Origin: Nostoc sp. JL34
GTDB lineage: Bacteria > Cyanobacteriota > Cyanobacteriia > Cyanobacteriales > Nostocaceae
Length of the DNA stretch: 64,000 nucleotides
Assembly: GCF_017114945.1 (NCBI RefSeq)
Contig: NZ_JABXKQ010000015.1
Coordinates: forward strand, 1-64,000
Direction of reading: 5' to 3'
Shown here: piece after piece, positions 1-9,498 of the stretch
How positions within the stretch are numbered: the first letter of the stretch is position 1
Layout: each line of letters opens with the position of its first letter
The notes under the pieces: generated by a model
Databases searched by the model: none
What the model saw: only the letters and a program-made list of their open reading frames with translations
Told to the model about the DNA's origin: nothing
Position numbers and translations under genes: made by a program

Positions 1-70
1 TTCTACTACTTAACTTTTCGTTACATAGCTGTAAATTTTTCCGCCCACCTACTTACGACGTAATATATAT

Positions 71-382
71 ATGTTTCGCCAAGTGGGTGTTCCTGTCCTT
101 GGCATCATTGAAAATATGAGTTATTTAATTTGTGGTGATTGTGGTTCACGCACACCAATTTTTGGTAGTGGTGGGGGCGAACAATTAGCCACAGAATTAC
201 AAGCGCCTCTGTTGGGACAAATTCCCATTGACCCCCGCATTTGTAGCGGTAGTGATACTGGAAATCCGATTGCGATAAGCGAATACATTTCACCAGCAAA
301 GGAGGTTTTTACACAAATAGCTATTTCATTAAATACTATTTTTACGTTACACAATAAAACTACGCAGCTTGACCAAGCTTAG
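71..382 (+). pseudogene. C-terminal fragment of Mrp/NBP35-type P-loop ATPase (5'-truncated)
   Basis: Translation GVPVLGIIENMSYLICGDCGSRTPIFGSGGGEQLATELQAPLLGQIPIDPRI matches the Mrp C-terminal half; in-frame stop (taa at 11-13) upstream and no Walker A region present. Confidence 0.6.
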
Positions 383-941
383 TAGCTTCAGGAACTTCAA
401 TCAATTGCCCTGTTTTGATATCGTAGATATAGCCATAGATAGGAATTTCATTCGGAACTAATGGATGCAAACGAATCCGTTGGACATCTGTATAGACACT
501 TTTGGCTTGGTCATCAATAGTCAACCAATTGATAAACTTGCCTTCGCTTGATCCAGATCCAGATCCAATATCTGACCAACCTCTTTCATCTAGCTTGGCT
601 GTTTTGAGGCTACTAGAAAGTAAATTACTGATGATTTCATTAGTGAAGGTTTCCATCCCGCAATTAGTGTGATGAATTACAAACCATTCACGCGTACCAA
701 GTAATTTATAAGAAATCACTAAAGAGCGAATTGCATCATCGCTAGCACGTCCACCTGCATTACGAATTACATGGGCATCTCCTTCAGCTAGTCCAGCAAA
801 TTTAGCTGGATCAAGCCGAGCATCCATGCACGTGAGAATTGCAAACCGGCGAGATGGGGGTATGGTGAGATTACCTTTATCACCGAATTTATCAGTGTAA
901 CTAAGATTAGCTGCCAGAACTTCTTCTACAATTTGGCTCAT
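360..941 (-). CDS. Beta-class carbonic anhydrase
   Basis: CMDARLD...HVIRNAGG...HHTNCGM zinc/active-site motifs; start trimmed to [12 protein letters not shown] at 941 because the upstream part of the ORF overlaps the next gene out of frame. Confidence 0.85.
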   Translation of the reverse strand: MSQIVEEVLAANLSYTDKFGDKGNLTIPPSRRFAILTCMDARLDPAKFAGLAEGDAHVIRNAGGRASDDAIRSLVISYKLLGTREWFVIHHTNCGMETFTNEIISNLLSSSLKTAKLDERGWSDIGSGSGSSEGKFINWLTIDDQAKSVYTDVQRIRLHPLVPNEIPIYGYIYDIKTGQLIEVPEATKLGQAA

Positions 942-968
942 TTTGAGTTTATGTGGGCGATCGCTAGT

Positions 969-997
969 AGGGGCACAAGGCCTTGCGCCCCTACGAA
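969..997. repeat. Palindromic dispersed repeat GTAGGGGCACAAGGCCTTGCGCCCCTAC
   Basis: Near-perfect dyad; same GTAGGGGCAC..GTGCCCCTAC arms flank the elements at 11.5 and 22.3 kb. Confidence 0.65.
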
Positions 998-1083
998 CGG
1001 TGTGGTTCAAATACATGAAAACTGCTGTAAATTGTTTTACGCAGAGGCGCAGAGAGTAGGAGTTTGAGACAAGTTTTTGCGAT

Positions 1084-1950
1084 CTATGCGGGGTAAAAGA
1101 CCAATGTTCGGAGTTCGATGCTTTCTCGTGGGGGAGCGTTGGCTGGGCTGGTGGGGTCTTCAAAGGCTGTATGGGCCGCAAAACGGGCGTATCCGTCTTC
1201 TGCGGAGTCGAAGCATTTGATAAATAGTGCTTCGTCTCTGTGCATTTGCGGAAAGTAGAACCATTTATGTTGGGAGTTATACGTGACACCGTATGTCTCA
1301 CCAACCCGATCGCGGTACACAAGATCGCCAGCTACAAGGTCTGTGGGTGCGATACTTTGCGCGTCACACAGTGCTAATGGTGACTCTTGAATTGGTTGTG
1401 CGATCGCTCGCCAAACATTGATGATGGCAAATCGTTGTTTTAATAGTGCATCAATGTCATCTATTCCCCGTGCTGCTAGTTCCAAACGGGCGCGAGTATA
1501 GCCTGATTTGGCGGTGAAGTCGTTATGCACACGCTTTGCGGGTTCTTTAATATTATTCTCACCTGGCTTTGACTGACCAGCATTACGCAAGGTGTGATCG
1601 AATATCACTACCTTAGTTCCGCCCGTCACCTCTTTTAATAATTGCTCGGCTTCTGGATAGTAGACGCGGCGTACTTCGTCTTCATCGTAAAAGTTGCGAA
1701 CATTAGTATTATGTCCAGTAAAGGCGAATCCTTCTCGATCTAACGATATGTTCTCTGAGATAGAACGAGCATTGTAAATTGGCAGTTTGTATGTCTGATA
1801 AGTTGCATTCGTGCGGGGAATCCCGGCTGGCGGTTCGTAAGTATAGTTAACAGGTTTTTCTGCCGTTGGAATCAGGTAAGTGAGGTTAGCCTCTACGGAT
1901 GGCAGATCCAGGGAAATCGGTCTGTCTATAACTTGATTATTTAAGCTCAT
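1084..1950 (-). CDS. CmcJ/NvfI-family oxidoreductase
   Basis: 288 aa; [41 protein letters not shown]...VHNDFT..GYTRAR...INVWRAI resembles the CmcJ/AsaB-type 2OG-like family. Confidence 0.75.
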   Translation of the reverse strand: MSLNNQVIDRPISLDLPSVEANLTYLIPTAEKPVNYTYEPPAGIPRTNATYQTYKLPIYNARSISENISLDREGFAFTGHNTNVRNFYDEDEVRRVYYPEAEQLLKEVTGGTKVVIFDHTLRNAGQSKPGENNIKEPAKRVHNDFTAKSGYTRARLELAARGIDDIDALLKQRFAIINVWRAIAQPIQESPLALCDAQSIAPTDLVAGDLVYRDRVGETYGVTYNSQHKWFYFPQMHRDEALFIKCFDSAEDGYARFAAHTAFEDPTSPANAPPRESIELRTLVFYPA

Positions 1951-1998
1951 AGGTTATCCCATTTTGGATTTTGGTTAATTTCTGTCAATCTATACGTC

Positions 1999-2670
1999 CT
2001 ATTTTTGAGATGCACCAACGGGAACAGGTTCACCGAGAACTTTGGCGAATCTTTCCAAATAGAAGTCCACAGGGTTTGCTACTGCTTGGATTGAGGAGCG
2101 ATCGCCTACCAGATTCCACCATGTCTGCAAACGAGGTGTTTCGGCTGGTAATGTGAATTTGCGGAAGTGTTCTAAGAGTGGTAAACGTTCAAACCAAGGA
2201 TAGAAGCTGATATCAACTAGGCTAAACTGATCTCCTAATAAATAATCACCTTTGCCTAATCCTTCTTGTTCAATATATAGAAGTGCTTCTGTGAACTCCT
2301 TTCGTCCTTGTTCTTGTTCCTGACTATCTTTACCGCGTAAGAATTTGTTAAAAGCTGGGACAAAGCGAGTATTAGCGTAGTCTATCCAAATCCGAGCGAT
2401 CGCTTTAGCTGCGGGATCGCGGGGTAATAAAGCTGGTTCTGGAAAAACTTCATCTAGATATTCATTGATAATGGCGGACTCGTAAATTTCCACATCCCCA
2501 TGTTTGATAGCCGGAACTTTACCATAGCCCGAAATCTGCGTGTACCCGTCTGGTTTATTTTGTAAGTCAATTTCTATCGGAGTGAAGTCAATACCTTTTT
2601 CCAGTAAGACGACGCGAGTCCGTTGAGAGAAGGTAGAGGCTTTGGCGAAGTATAGTTGGATGTTGCTCAT
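1999..2670 (-). CDS. Glutathione S-transferase family protein
   Basis: N-terminal thioredoxin-like fold ([48 protein letters not shown]) and C-terminal GST domain; start trimmed to MSNIQLYF. Confidence 0.85.
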   Translation of the reverse strand: MSNIQLYFAKASTFSQRTRVVLLEKGIDFTPIEIDLQNKPDGYTQISGYGKVPAIKHGDVEIYESAIINEYLDEVFPEPALLPRDPAAKAIARIWIDYANTRFVPAFNKFLRGKDSQEQEQGRKEFTEALLYIEQEGLGKGDYLLGDQFSLVDISFYPWFERLPLLEHFRKFTLPAETPRLQTWWNLVGDRSSIQAVANPVDFYLERFAKVLGEPVPVGASQK

Positions 2671-3119
2671 GAAATCTTTTCCTTGTAATAATCGTGACAT
2701 GCAGACTATTTGAGATTGCACAACTCAACCTAAAGCAATAAAACAGAAGCTGTTCATGAGCGATCGCCCACTATGGATGAAAGAAAGCATTCTGTTTTCT
2801 GATTAGTGTAGTTAAATAATTGACTTGCAGGTATGTACGTCAGTTAGATGATATACTACAGTTTATCGGTCGATTTAATGTACTTTAAATAGTATACAGT
2901 CTTTATGAAAATATGCATACCTAATTATTAGTGTAACTAAATAAATAGCTAGACATAATCGGGTGTTTGTGCTGTGGGACTATTTTTGTTGGCTGTGGCG
3001 TTTATCACTCATTTCAGTGTGCGGAAGAGAAAATCTCCAGTTGTTTAATGCAAAATAGAATTCATGCTGCAAATCTCTCCCCAATTTATTTTACGTAGCA
3101 AGAGAAGGAATCAAGATTA

Positions 3120-4187
3120 ATGGCACATCTGTTTGAACCATTCAAGATTCGTGAAGTTGTTTTTCGCAACCGCATTGCCGTTTCACCGATGTGTCAATAT
3201 TCCAGTACAAATGGATATGCTAATGATTGGCACGTTATTCATCTAGCCTCTCGCGCAGTTGGCGGTGCAGGTATAGTGTTCACAGAGGCGGCAGCTGTAG
3301 AGCCGCGTGGACGCATTAGCCCCCAAGATTTGGGAATTTGGTCAGATTCACATATCGAAACTTTAGCCAAGATTGTGGCATTAATTCATAACTTTGGCGC
3401 TGTTGCAGGTATTCAACTTGCTCATGCAGGTAGAAAGGCCAGCACTGCCAAACCGAGTAAAGGAGGGAAAGCGCTGGATGAATCTCAGGAAGGTTGGCGT
3501 CCCTTAGTTTCGAGTAGTGCGATCGCTTTTAGCCAAGATAGCCCAGTTCCAGAAGCCCTCGGTCTTGAGGGAATTCAAGAAGTTATTAACGCCTTTGTCG
3601 AAGCTGCCAAACGTTCTCTACAAGCTGGTTTTAAGGTAGTTGAAATCCATGCTGCTCACGGTTATCTACTGCACCAATTTCTCTCACCCCTTTCTAACCA
3701 GCGTCAAGATGATTATGGTGGTAGCTTTGAAAACCGGACTCGTCTCCTTAGAGAAGTAGTTCAAGCAGTCCGAGAAGTTTGGCCCCAGACACATCCGCTT
3801 TGGGTACGCATCTCCGCCACCGATTGGGCAGACAATGGCTGGGACGTTGAGCAAAGTATCGCTTTAAGTGACAAACTCAAGTCTTTAGGAGTTGATCTCA
3901 TCGATACTTCATCAGGTGGTATTATACCGGGCGTTAATATCCCAATTAAACCTGGTTATCAGACTCAGTTTGCCGAACGCATCCGCCGCGAAGCTAATAT
4001 TCATACAGGAGCCGTGGGCTTAATTACATCCCCGGAACAAGCTGACGAGATTATTCGTACAGAAGTCGCTGATATAGTGCTGTTAGGACGTGAACTACTC
4101 CGCAATCCTTACTGGCCGCATCTGGCAGCCAAACAACTTGGACACGATAAACTCTGGCCTGTTCAATACGATCGCGCTTGGCTGTGA
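3120..4187 (+). CDS. NADH:flavin oxidoreductase, Old Yellow Enzyme family (YqjM/NamA-like)
   Basis: FKIREVVFRNRIAVSPMCQYS...HAAHGYLLHQFLSPLSNQRQDDYGGSFENRTRL motifs. Confidence 0.9.
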   Translation: MAHLFEPFKIREVVFRNRIAVSPMCQYSSTNGYANDWHVIHLASRAVGGAGIVFTEAAAVEPRGRISPQDLGIWSDSHIETLAKIVALIHNFGAVAGIQLAHAGRKASTAKPSKGGKALDESQEGWRPLVSSSAIAFSQDSPVPEALGLEGIQEVINAFVEAAKRSLQAGFKVVEIHAAHGYLLHQFLSPLSNQRQDDYGGSFENRTRLLREVVQAVREVWPQTHPLWVRISATDWADNGWDVEQSIALSDKLKSLGVDLIDTSSGGIIPGVNIPIKPGYQTQFAERIRREANIHTGAVGLITSPEQADEIIRTEVADIVLLGRELLRNPYWPHLAAKQLGHDKLWPVQYDRAWL

Positions 4188-4324
4188 TCTAATTACCAGC
4201 GATCGCTCTTGCTCATATTGGGGAATAGCACTAAGAAAAGCTATAAACTATGCTGCATAAGCATTAATGCGTTAATAGCAGTGGACGCTTGGCTGCGATC
4301 GCTATTTTTTGTAGGGGCTGTGAA

Positions 4325-5395
4325 ATGGAAGCGCTAACGGTGGAGGGTTGCCCAGCTTATGAAATTGCTACCTTGGATTTGCGAGGACTAGAAAAAACAG
4401 AAGTAGAGAGCAAGTTATATCGTGTCCGGTTCAAGACTTATCATTAAGATGGCAGGGGAGCAGGGGACAGGGAGCAGAGGGAAAGAGGGTTTCCTGGTTT
4501 TTGCACAGATGCGGGAATTATAACTAATTAGGCGGACATGATATTAGCAGCCATTCGATAAAAATTATCTCACAAAATTTTACCTTCTCAACAATGGACT
4601 TGCTTTGATATTCGAGCAACTTATTTAGATAATCAACGCATCCGCATTCACATCAGTATAGACTTATTAATTGTGGAGCGAGTATTCGCATTGTATTTTA
4701 AAAGTGGAATAAACTTATATCACAAACCTGATTTATTATTATCACCACTAGATTTATCTTTTCGTGATTATGTAATTAATAAAAACACCTTATACCAATT
4801 TAATGTGAAGTTGCATATATCTCGAACCCCCTAAATCCCCCGATAAATTGGGGGACTTTGATAGATTTTTTTCCGGTTCCCCCCTTAATAAGAGGAGCCA
4901 GCGCGGTCTTCTCCCAAGGGGAGACGGGAGACGCCAGTCGCTCATGGAGGAAACCCCCATGAGCGACTGGCGTGGGCTAGGGGGGATCTAATTCTATGCA
5001 GCTTCATAAAAAATTGGTATTACAAGATTTAGAATTAATCAAGCAGTTCCAAGATTATTGGTTTAGTTGTTTAGACACTTTATCACCAGCACAACTAAAG
5101 CAACGAATTGCTGTGAATGCGACAGATAAACCAATCCCTGAAACAGCTTTACTGCATACTTTGGTTTTTGAACAAGTATCTTTGCGTCTAGAGCAGATGG
5201 CTGTAATTACTAGCGATCGCACTTTAACATATCTTGAAGTAGGCGATCGCGCAATTAATTTAGCACATCATCTGCAATAACTACGTGTTTATCCTAATCA
5301 ATTAGTAGCAATTATGATGGATAAAGGCTGGGAGCAAGTTGTGCCTACTTTGGGCATCGTGGCTGCTGGTGCTATCTACCCATTGATCCTGGACG
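4325..5395 (+). pseudogene. Decayed NRPS gene: Cy/condensation-domain fragment plus start of an adenylation domain
   Basis: YEIATLDLRGLEKTEVESKL, then CFDIRATYLDNQRIRIHISIDLLIVE..LLLSPLDLSFRDYV (Cy-domain-like), repeat insertion, then LVLQDLELIKQFQDYWFSCLDTLSPAQLKQ..VFEQVSLRLEQMAVITSDRTLTYLEVGDRA..NQLVAIMMDKGWEQVVPTLGIVAAGAIYPLI; frames broken by stops. Confidence 0.75.
4932..4972. repeat. Perfect 16-bp inverted repeat (CGCCAGTCGCTCATGG / CCATGAGCGACTGGCG, 9-nt loop)
   Basis: Read directly; embedded in a C/G-run-rich dispersed repeat (about 4825-4990) that interrupts the NRPS remnant. Confidence 0.85.
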
Positions 5396-5399
5396 GCTC

Positions 5400-5556
5400 T
5401 AAAATCATTAGGTTTGAGAGCGATTACTTGATTATTGTCCGCATAGGCGTAGCCCAACCTAGGCATCGCTGCTTGATAATCCCCTTGTCTGTAGTATGCT
5501 AGTCCCCGATTGAAGTGTGCTTCAACATTGTTGGGGTTCAGCCAGGATACGTGCAA
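5400..5556 (-). pseudogene. TPR-repeat protein fragment
   Basis: NPNNVEAHFNRGLAYYRQGDYQAAMPRLGYAYADNNQVIALKPND is TPR-like; no complete gene around it. Confidence 0.55.
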
Positions 5557-5660
5557 ATTGGGACATTGTGAAAGGGTAGAAATGTTCCGTTACCATTCGG
5601 CTATGACCCAAAGATGCTTGCAGTGCAAATAAATATTTAAACAAATTCAGAGGTTAGTTG

Positions 5661-6155
5661 ATGGATTTTCTCTCGGACACCGTTGTTCTATCGCGGATGC
5701 AGTTTGCACTGACGGCGATCTTTCACATGCTATGGCCTGTTCTCACCACTGGAATGGGGATTTATCTAGTCATCGTCGAAGGAATGTGGCTTAAAACACG
5801 CAATCCTGATTACTATCACCATGCTCGTTTCTGGGCAAAACTATATGTGTTGAATTTCGGCATTGGTGTAGCATCTGGCTTGCCGATGGAGTTTCAATTT
5901 GGCACGAACTGGGCACCATTTTCCGAAGCGGTAGGCGACTTTTTTGGCAGCATTTTAGGCTTTGAGGCTTCGATGGCATTCATGCTAGAAGCCGGATTTT
6001 TGGGGATTATGCTGTTTGGCTGGGAACGAGTAAATCCAGTGCGTCAAGGCCCTAACCTAGAGCTTTCGGTTCCAGGCATTGACACCCAACCTCCCGCAGA
6101 AACTACTCCGGCTGAATTTGTTCCAGATCAACGTCCTGTTGAAGCAGAGCAATGA
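5661..6155 (+). pseudogene. cydA: Cytochrome bd ubiquinol oxidase subunit I, internally deleted
   Basis: N-terminal about 127 aa (MDFLSDTVVLSRMQFALTAIFHMLWP...FGWERVNPV) are canonical CydA, then directly a C-terminal-tail-like segment; 164 aa rather than about 450-480. Confidence 0.8.
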
Positions 6156-6248
6156 TGAGTGCTGTTAGCGGTAACGGGGCTTTAGCCAGTAATTTTTCTT
6201 CCCTACGGGACGCTACGCGAACACTCAGCACTATCAATAGATAATTGT

Positions 6249-7262
6249 ATGGAGAATCTAGAACACTTTTTAGCACAAGTTTGGTTTGTCATTTTGGCTC
6301 TGTTTTTATTTCTCTACGTAATGTTAGACGGGTTTGATCTAGGCGTAGGCATCTTATCGCTAACCAGTTCCAATGACGACCGACGCGACATTTTAATGAC
6401 GAGTTTGGGTAATATTTGGGATGCTAATGAAACCTGGTTGGTGTTGATGGGTGGTGCGTTGTTTGGGGCATTTCCTCTCGCTTATGGCACTATTCTGAAT
6501 GCGCTCTACATTCCCATTTTTGGGATGATCTTTGGCTTGATTTTTCGGGCTGTGGCCTTTGAGTTTCGAGAACATTCTACAAACAAAGTGTTTTGGAATG
6601 TGGCGTTTGGAGTCGGTAGTTTTATGGCGGCGCTATTTCAAGGATTTGCCTTGGGCACCATTTTAGAAGGCATTAAGGTGGATGAAGCGGGTCACTTTAT
6701 CGGCGGTATGTGGGATTGGTTCGATTGGCGATCGCTCCTAGTTGCTTTGACATTGATCCAGGGTTATGTATTAATTGGCTCCACCTATCTCATCTTAAAA
6801 ACTGAGGGAGAACTGCAAACATCCCATTACCGCACAGCAAAACTCGCTGCTTGGACAACGCTTTTAGGTGCAATTTTAATCACGATCGCCACCCCTGTTG
6901 TGTATGAAAATGCCAGGGCAAAGTTATTTCACCAGCCAGAAGTATATTTATTTTCAGTCATTCCAGTGCTAGGTGTGCTGCTGATTGGGTTATTGATTCA
7001 AAGCCTGAACCGCAAAGCAGAAACTACCCCCCTAGTTTGGACTGTGCTGCTTTTTCTGCTTACCTTTGTGGGGTTAGGATTAGTTGTCTTTCCCTATATC
7101 ATCCCCCCAGGTATCACCATTTATCAGGCAGCCGCAGCACCTAGCGCATTAGTCTTCATGATTATCTTCATTGGATTTCTGATTCCCATTATGTTGTTCT
7201 ACAACATCTACAATTACATTGTCTTTCGCGGGAAAGTGGCAGACACACATTATGGAGAATAG
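6249..7262 (+). CDS. cydB: Cytochrome bd ubiquinol oxidase subunit II
   Basis: 337 aa; LDGFDLGVGIL, WDANETWLV, FRAVAFEFR motifs; directly downstream of cydA. Confidence 0.92.
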   Translation: MENLEHFLAQVWFVILALFLFLYVMLDGFDLGVGILSLTSSNDDRRDILMTSLGNIWDANETWLVLMGGALFGAFPLAYGTILNALYIPIFGMIFGLIFRAVAFEFREHSTNKVFWNVAFGVGSFMAALFQGFALGTILEGIKVDEAGHFIGGMWDWFDWRSLLVALTLIQGYVLIGSTYLILKTEGELQTSHYRTAKLAAWTTLLGAILITIATPVVYENARAKLFHQPEVYLFSVIPVLGVLLIGLLIQSLNRKAETTPLVWTVLLFLLTFVGLGLVVFPYIIPPGITIYQAAAAPSALVFMIIFIGFLIPIMLFYNIYNYIVFRGKVADTHYGE

Positions 7263-7811
7263 GTGATACTAATTTGAGAAATGATTGTTGATTTTTGTCC
7301 AAAGTCCAAGATGGTAGTTTCTTCCCATCTAATTCTGGGGTAAGTTCTGGCTTTAACTATTATTTGGCGTTCGTTGTTCGCGCAGCCTCTCGCAGAAAAG
7401 AGAAGACATACCGAGTAAAATGCTTTCTCAGACAGCATTCAAGCGTTACATGAGCGTGTTTGATCGGTTCAGGTTTGGGCTACGAGTGCGATCGCGTTTA
7501 CTTACCAGAATCTACCCATTTAAGTCATTTTTGGGTGTCAACGGTAAACCCGTGGTTGAATACGAAGTGCGGGAGGTAAGGCGAACCGAGCGCGATGCCT
7601 ACGGCGGCAAGCTACGCAAAAATGGAGAAACCACCGTGAGGCGATTAGCCAATGAAGGGTTTTGAAATCTTGAAACTTTCAGTTACCCTGAAACTTAAAC
7701 TAGTAACTGAGTTTATTCAAAGACTGGGGACTGAGGAGCAGAGAGAGAATAAGAAATAACTAATGACAAATGACTAATGACTAATGACTAACTCAGATTG
7801 GAGAGAGAAAT

Positions 7812-8660
7812 TTGAAAAATCAGCAATTGGGTAATTGGCAAACCACAGTTTTTGGAATTGTGTTAGCAATACTAGTGATTATTGGGCTAAATTCCTTTAT
7901 CATTATTAACCCAGGACAAGCAGGAGTAATCAGCATCTTGGGTAAAGCGAGAGATGGCGCTTTATTGGAAGGTATTCACCTGAAACCGCCTTTTATCACT
8001 GTGATAGATGTGTATGATTTAACAGTGCAAAAATTTGAAGTACCAGCGGAGAGTTCCACTAAAGATTTGCAAAATTTATCTGCGAGATTTGCAATTAACT
8101 TTCGCCTCGATCCGATAAAGGTAGTTGAAGTTAGAAGAAAACAAGGAACATTAGAGAATATTGTCTCAAAAATCATTGCTCCTCAGACACAAGAAGCATT
8201 TAAAATTGCCGCAGCCAGAAGAACAGTAGAAGAAGCGATTACTAAACGAAGTGAATTGAAAGAAGACTTCGATCAAGCGTTAGGCGATCGCTTAGACAAA
8301 TATGGAATAATTGTGTTAGATACTAGCGTAGTTGATTTAGCATTCTCGCCAGAATTTGCCAGAGCAGTCGAAGAAAAACAAATTGCTGAACAACGAGCGC
8401 AAAGAGCCGTTTATGTAGCACGGGAAGCTGAACAAGAAGCACAAGCAGACATTAATCGCGCCAAAGGTAGAGCAGAAGCTCAAAGACTCTTAGCAGAGAC
8501 ACTCAAAGCCCAAGGAGGGCAGTTAGTTCTGCAAAAAGAAGCCATTGAAGCTTGGAAGACTGGCGGCGCTCAGATGCCCAAAGTCCTGGTTATGGGTAGT
8601 GACTCAAAAAACGGCGTACCCTTCATATTCAACCTTGGGAATGTCCAAAATCAACCGTAA
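7812..8660 (+). CDS. Prohibitin family (SPFH/Band 7) protein
   Basis: N-terminal TM plus SPFH domain (PGQAGVISILGKARDGALLEGIHLKPPF; EEKQIAEQRAQRAVYVAREAEQEAQADINRAKGRAEAQRLLAETL). Confidence 0.9.
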   Translation: MKNQQLGNWQTTVFGIVLAILVIIGLNSFIIINPGQAGVISILGKARDGALLEGIHLKPPFITVIDVYDLTVQKFEVPAESSTKDLQNLSARFAINFRLDPIKVVEVRRKQGTLENIVSKIIAPQTQEAFKIAAARRTVEEAITKRSELKEDFDQALGDRLDKYGIIVLDTSVVDLAFSPEFARAVEEKQIAEQRAQRAVYVAREAEQEAQADINRAKGRAEAQRLLAETLKAQGGQLVLQKEAIEAWKTGGAQMPKVLVMGSDSKNGVPFIFNLGNVQNQP

Positions 8661-8769
8661 AAGGGAAGTGGGCATGAGATAACAAGGTCTAAAATTATAG
8701 CATTTGCTCTGACCTCAGACAAATTTTACAATACATTGGAAGATTGCCAATCCCTTCTCCTGTCGGAGA

Positions 8770-8897
8770 GGCTGCACGCTCCTACGTCGCTAACGCTTCT
8801 CTACGAGACGCTGCGCGAACGCCAACAGCAGTAACTTATGGGGTAAAGCCCCAAGCAATCGTTCGCGTAGCGTGTCCTAGACAAGACTCGCTAGCGC
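8770..8897. repeat. Cluster of short dispersed repeats (CTACGAGACGCTGCGCGAACG / CGTTCGCGTAGCGTGTC)
   Basis: Related sequences at about 6199-6221, 7375-7405, 35713-35738 and 57570-57630. Confidence 0.6.
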
Positions 8898-9010
8898 CAA
8901 GTAAGAAAACCGCGTTGGCTTCACCAAAATCCCAAATCCCAAATGGTATAAGTTAGGCTAGCCCCAACTCAAACACAACAGAAAAATCAACAAAATCATA
9001 GTCGAAGTTT

Positions 9011-9427
9011 ATGTCAATCCCCAATCCTCAGAATCTCACCGCCGAAGAAGCGAAAAAATTACTGAACAAATTCAACTGTCTAGACATTGCTCCTATCGTC
9101 AACTCATCAGAAAAAGTTGGAGTTCGTAATGCCTTAATTTTGCTCACCAAGCTTACTGATTACCAAATTTTAGGAATTTGTGCTGATACAGCAGAAGAAG
9201 GAATATTGGCGATGAAAACCTATTCTCTGGCTTTGGGTTATGAACCACCAAACAATTTACTTACACCCGAAGGCCCAGTTTATATCAAATTAAATGGTAA
9301 AAATGGCTTGTGTTATCTTGATTCCTATGATGGACATCATCGTGGTGTATTAGTATCTTGCCAGTCTTACGACGAAGATGGAATCAACGAAATGTATGGA
9401 CACCTTCCCTTGGACTTATTTGTATAG
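9011..9427 (+). CDS. DUF1824-like cyanobacterial protein
   Basis: 138 aa, LTAEEAKKLLNKFNCLDI...LGICADTAEEG..YIKLNGKNGLCYLDSYDGHHRGVLVSCQS. Confidence 0.65.
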   Translation: MSIPNPQNLTAEEAKKLLNKFNCLDIAPIVNSSEKVGVRNALILLTKLTDYQILGICADTAEEGILAMKTYSLALGYEPPNNLLTPEGPVYIKLNGKNGLCYLDSYDGHHRGVLVSCQSYDEDGINEMYGHLPLDLFV

Positions 9428-9498
9428 AATTCGGTAATGTAGGTAAGGTATTTGCCTTGCCTACTCACTAATGAAAAATAATTAATGACTTCAATCTT

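Noticed and set aside
942-1322. N-terminal extension of the carbonic anhydrase ORF (360..1322)
   Set aside because: Overlaps the well-supported CmcJ-like gene in another frame and has no family-like sequence; MSQIVEEV at 941 is the better start.
4996-5280. 94-aa ORF as a stand-alone gene
   Set aside because: Reads as an NRPS inter-domain/adenylation-domain start and continues past the stop into NQLVAIMMDKGWEQVV; treated as part of a pseudogene.
7420-7665. 81-aa ORF downstream of cydB
   Set aside because: Composed partly of dispersed-repeat sequence, no recognisable domain.
8744-8956. 70-aa ORF
   Set aside because: Made of SDR repeat sequence (RDAARTPTAV, RVACPRQDS); an artefact of repeats.
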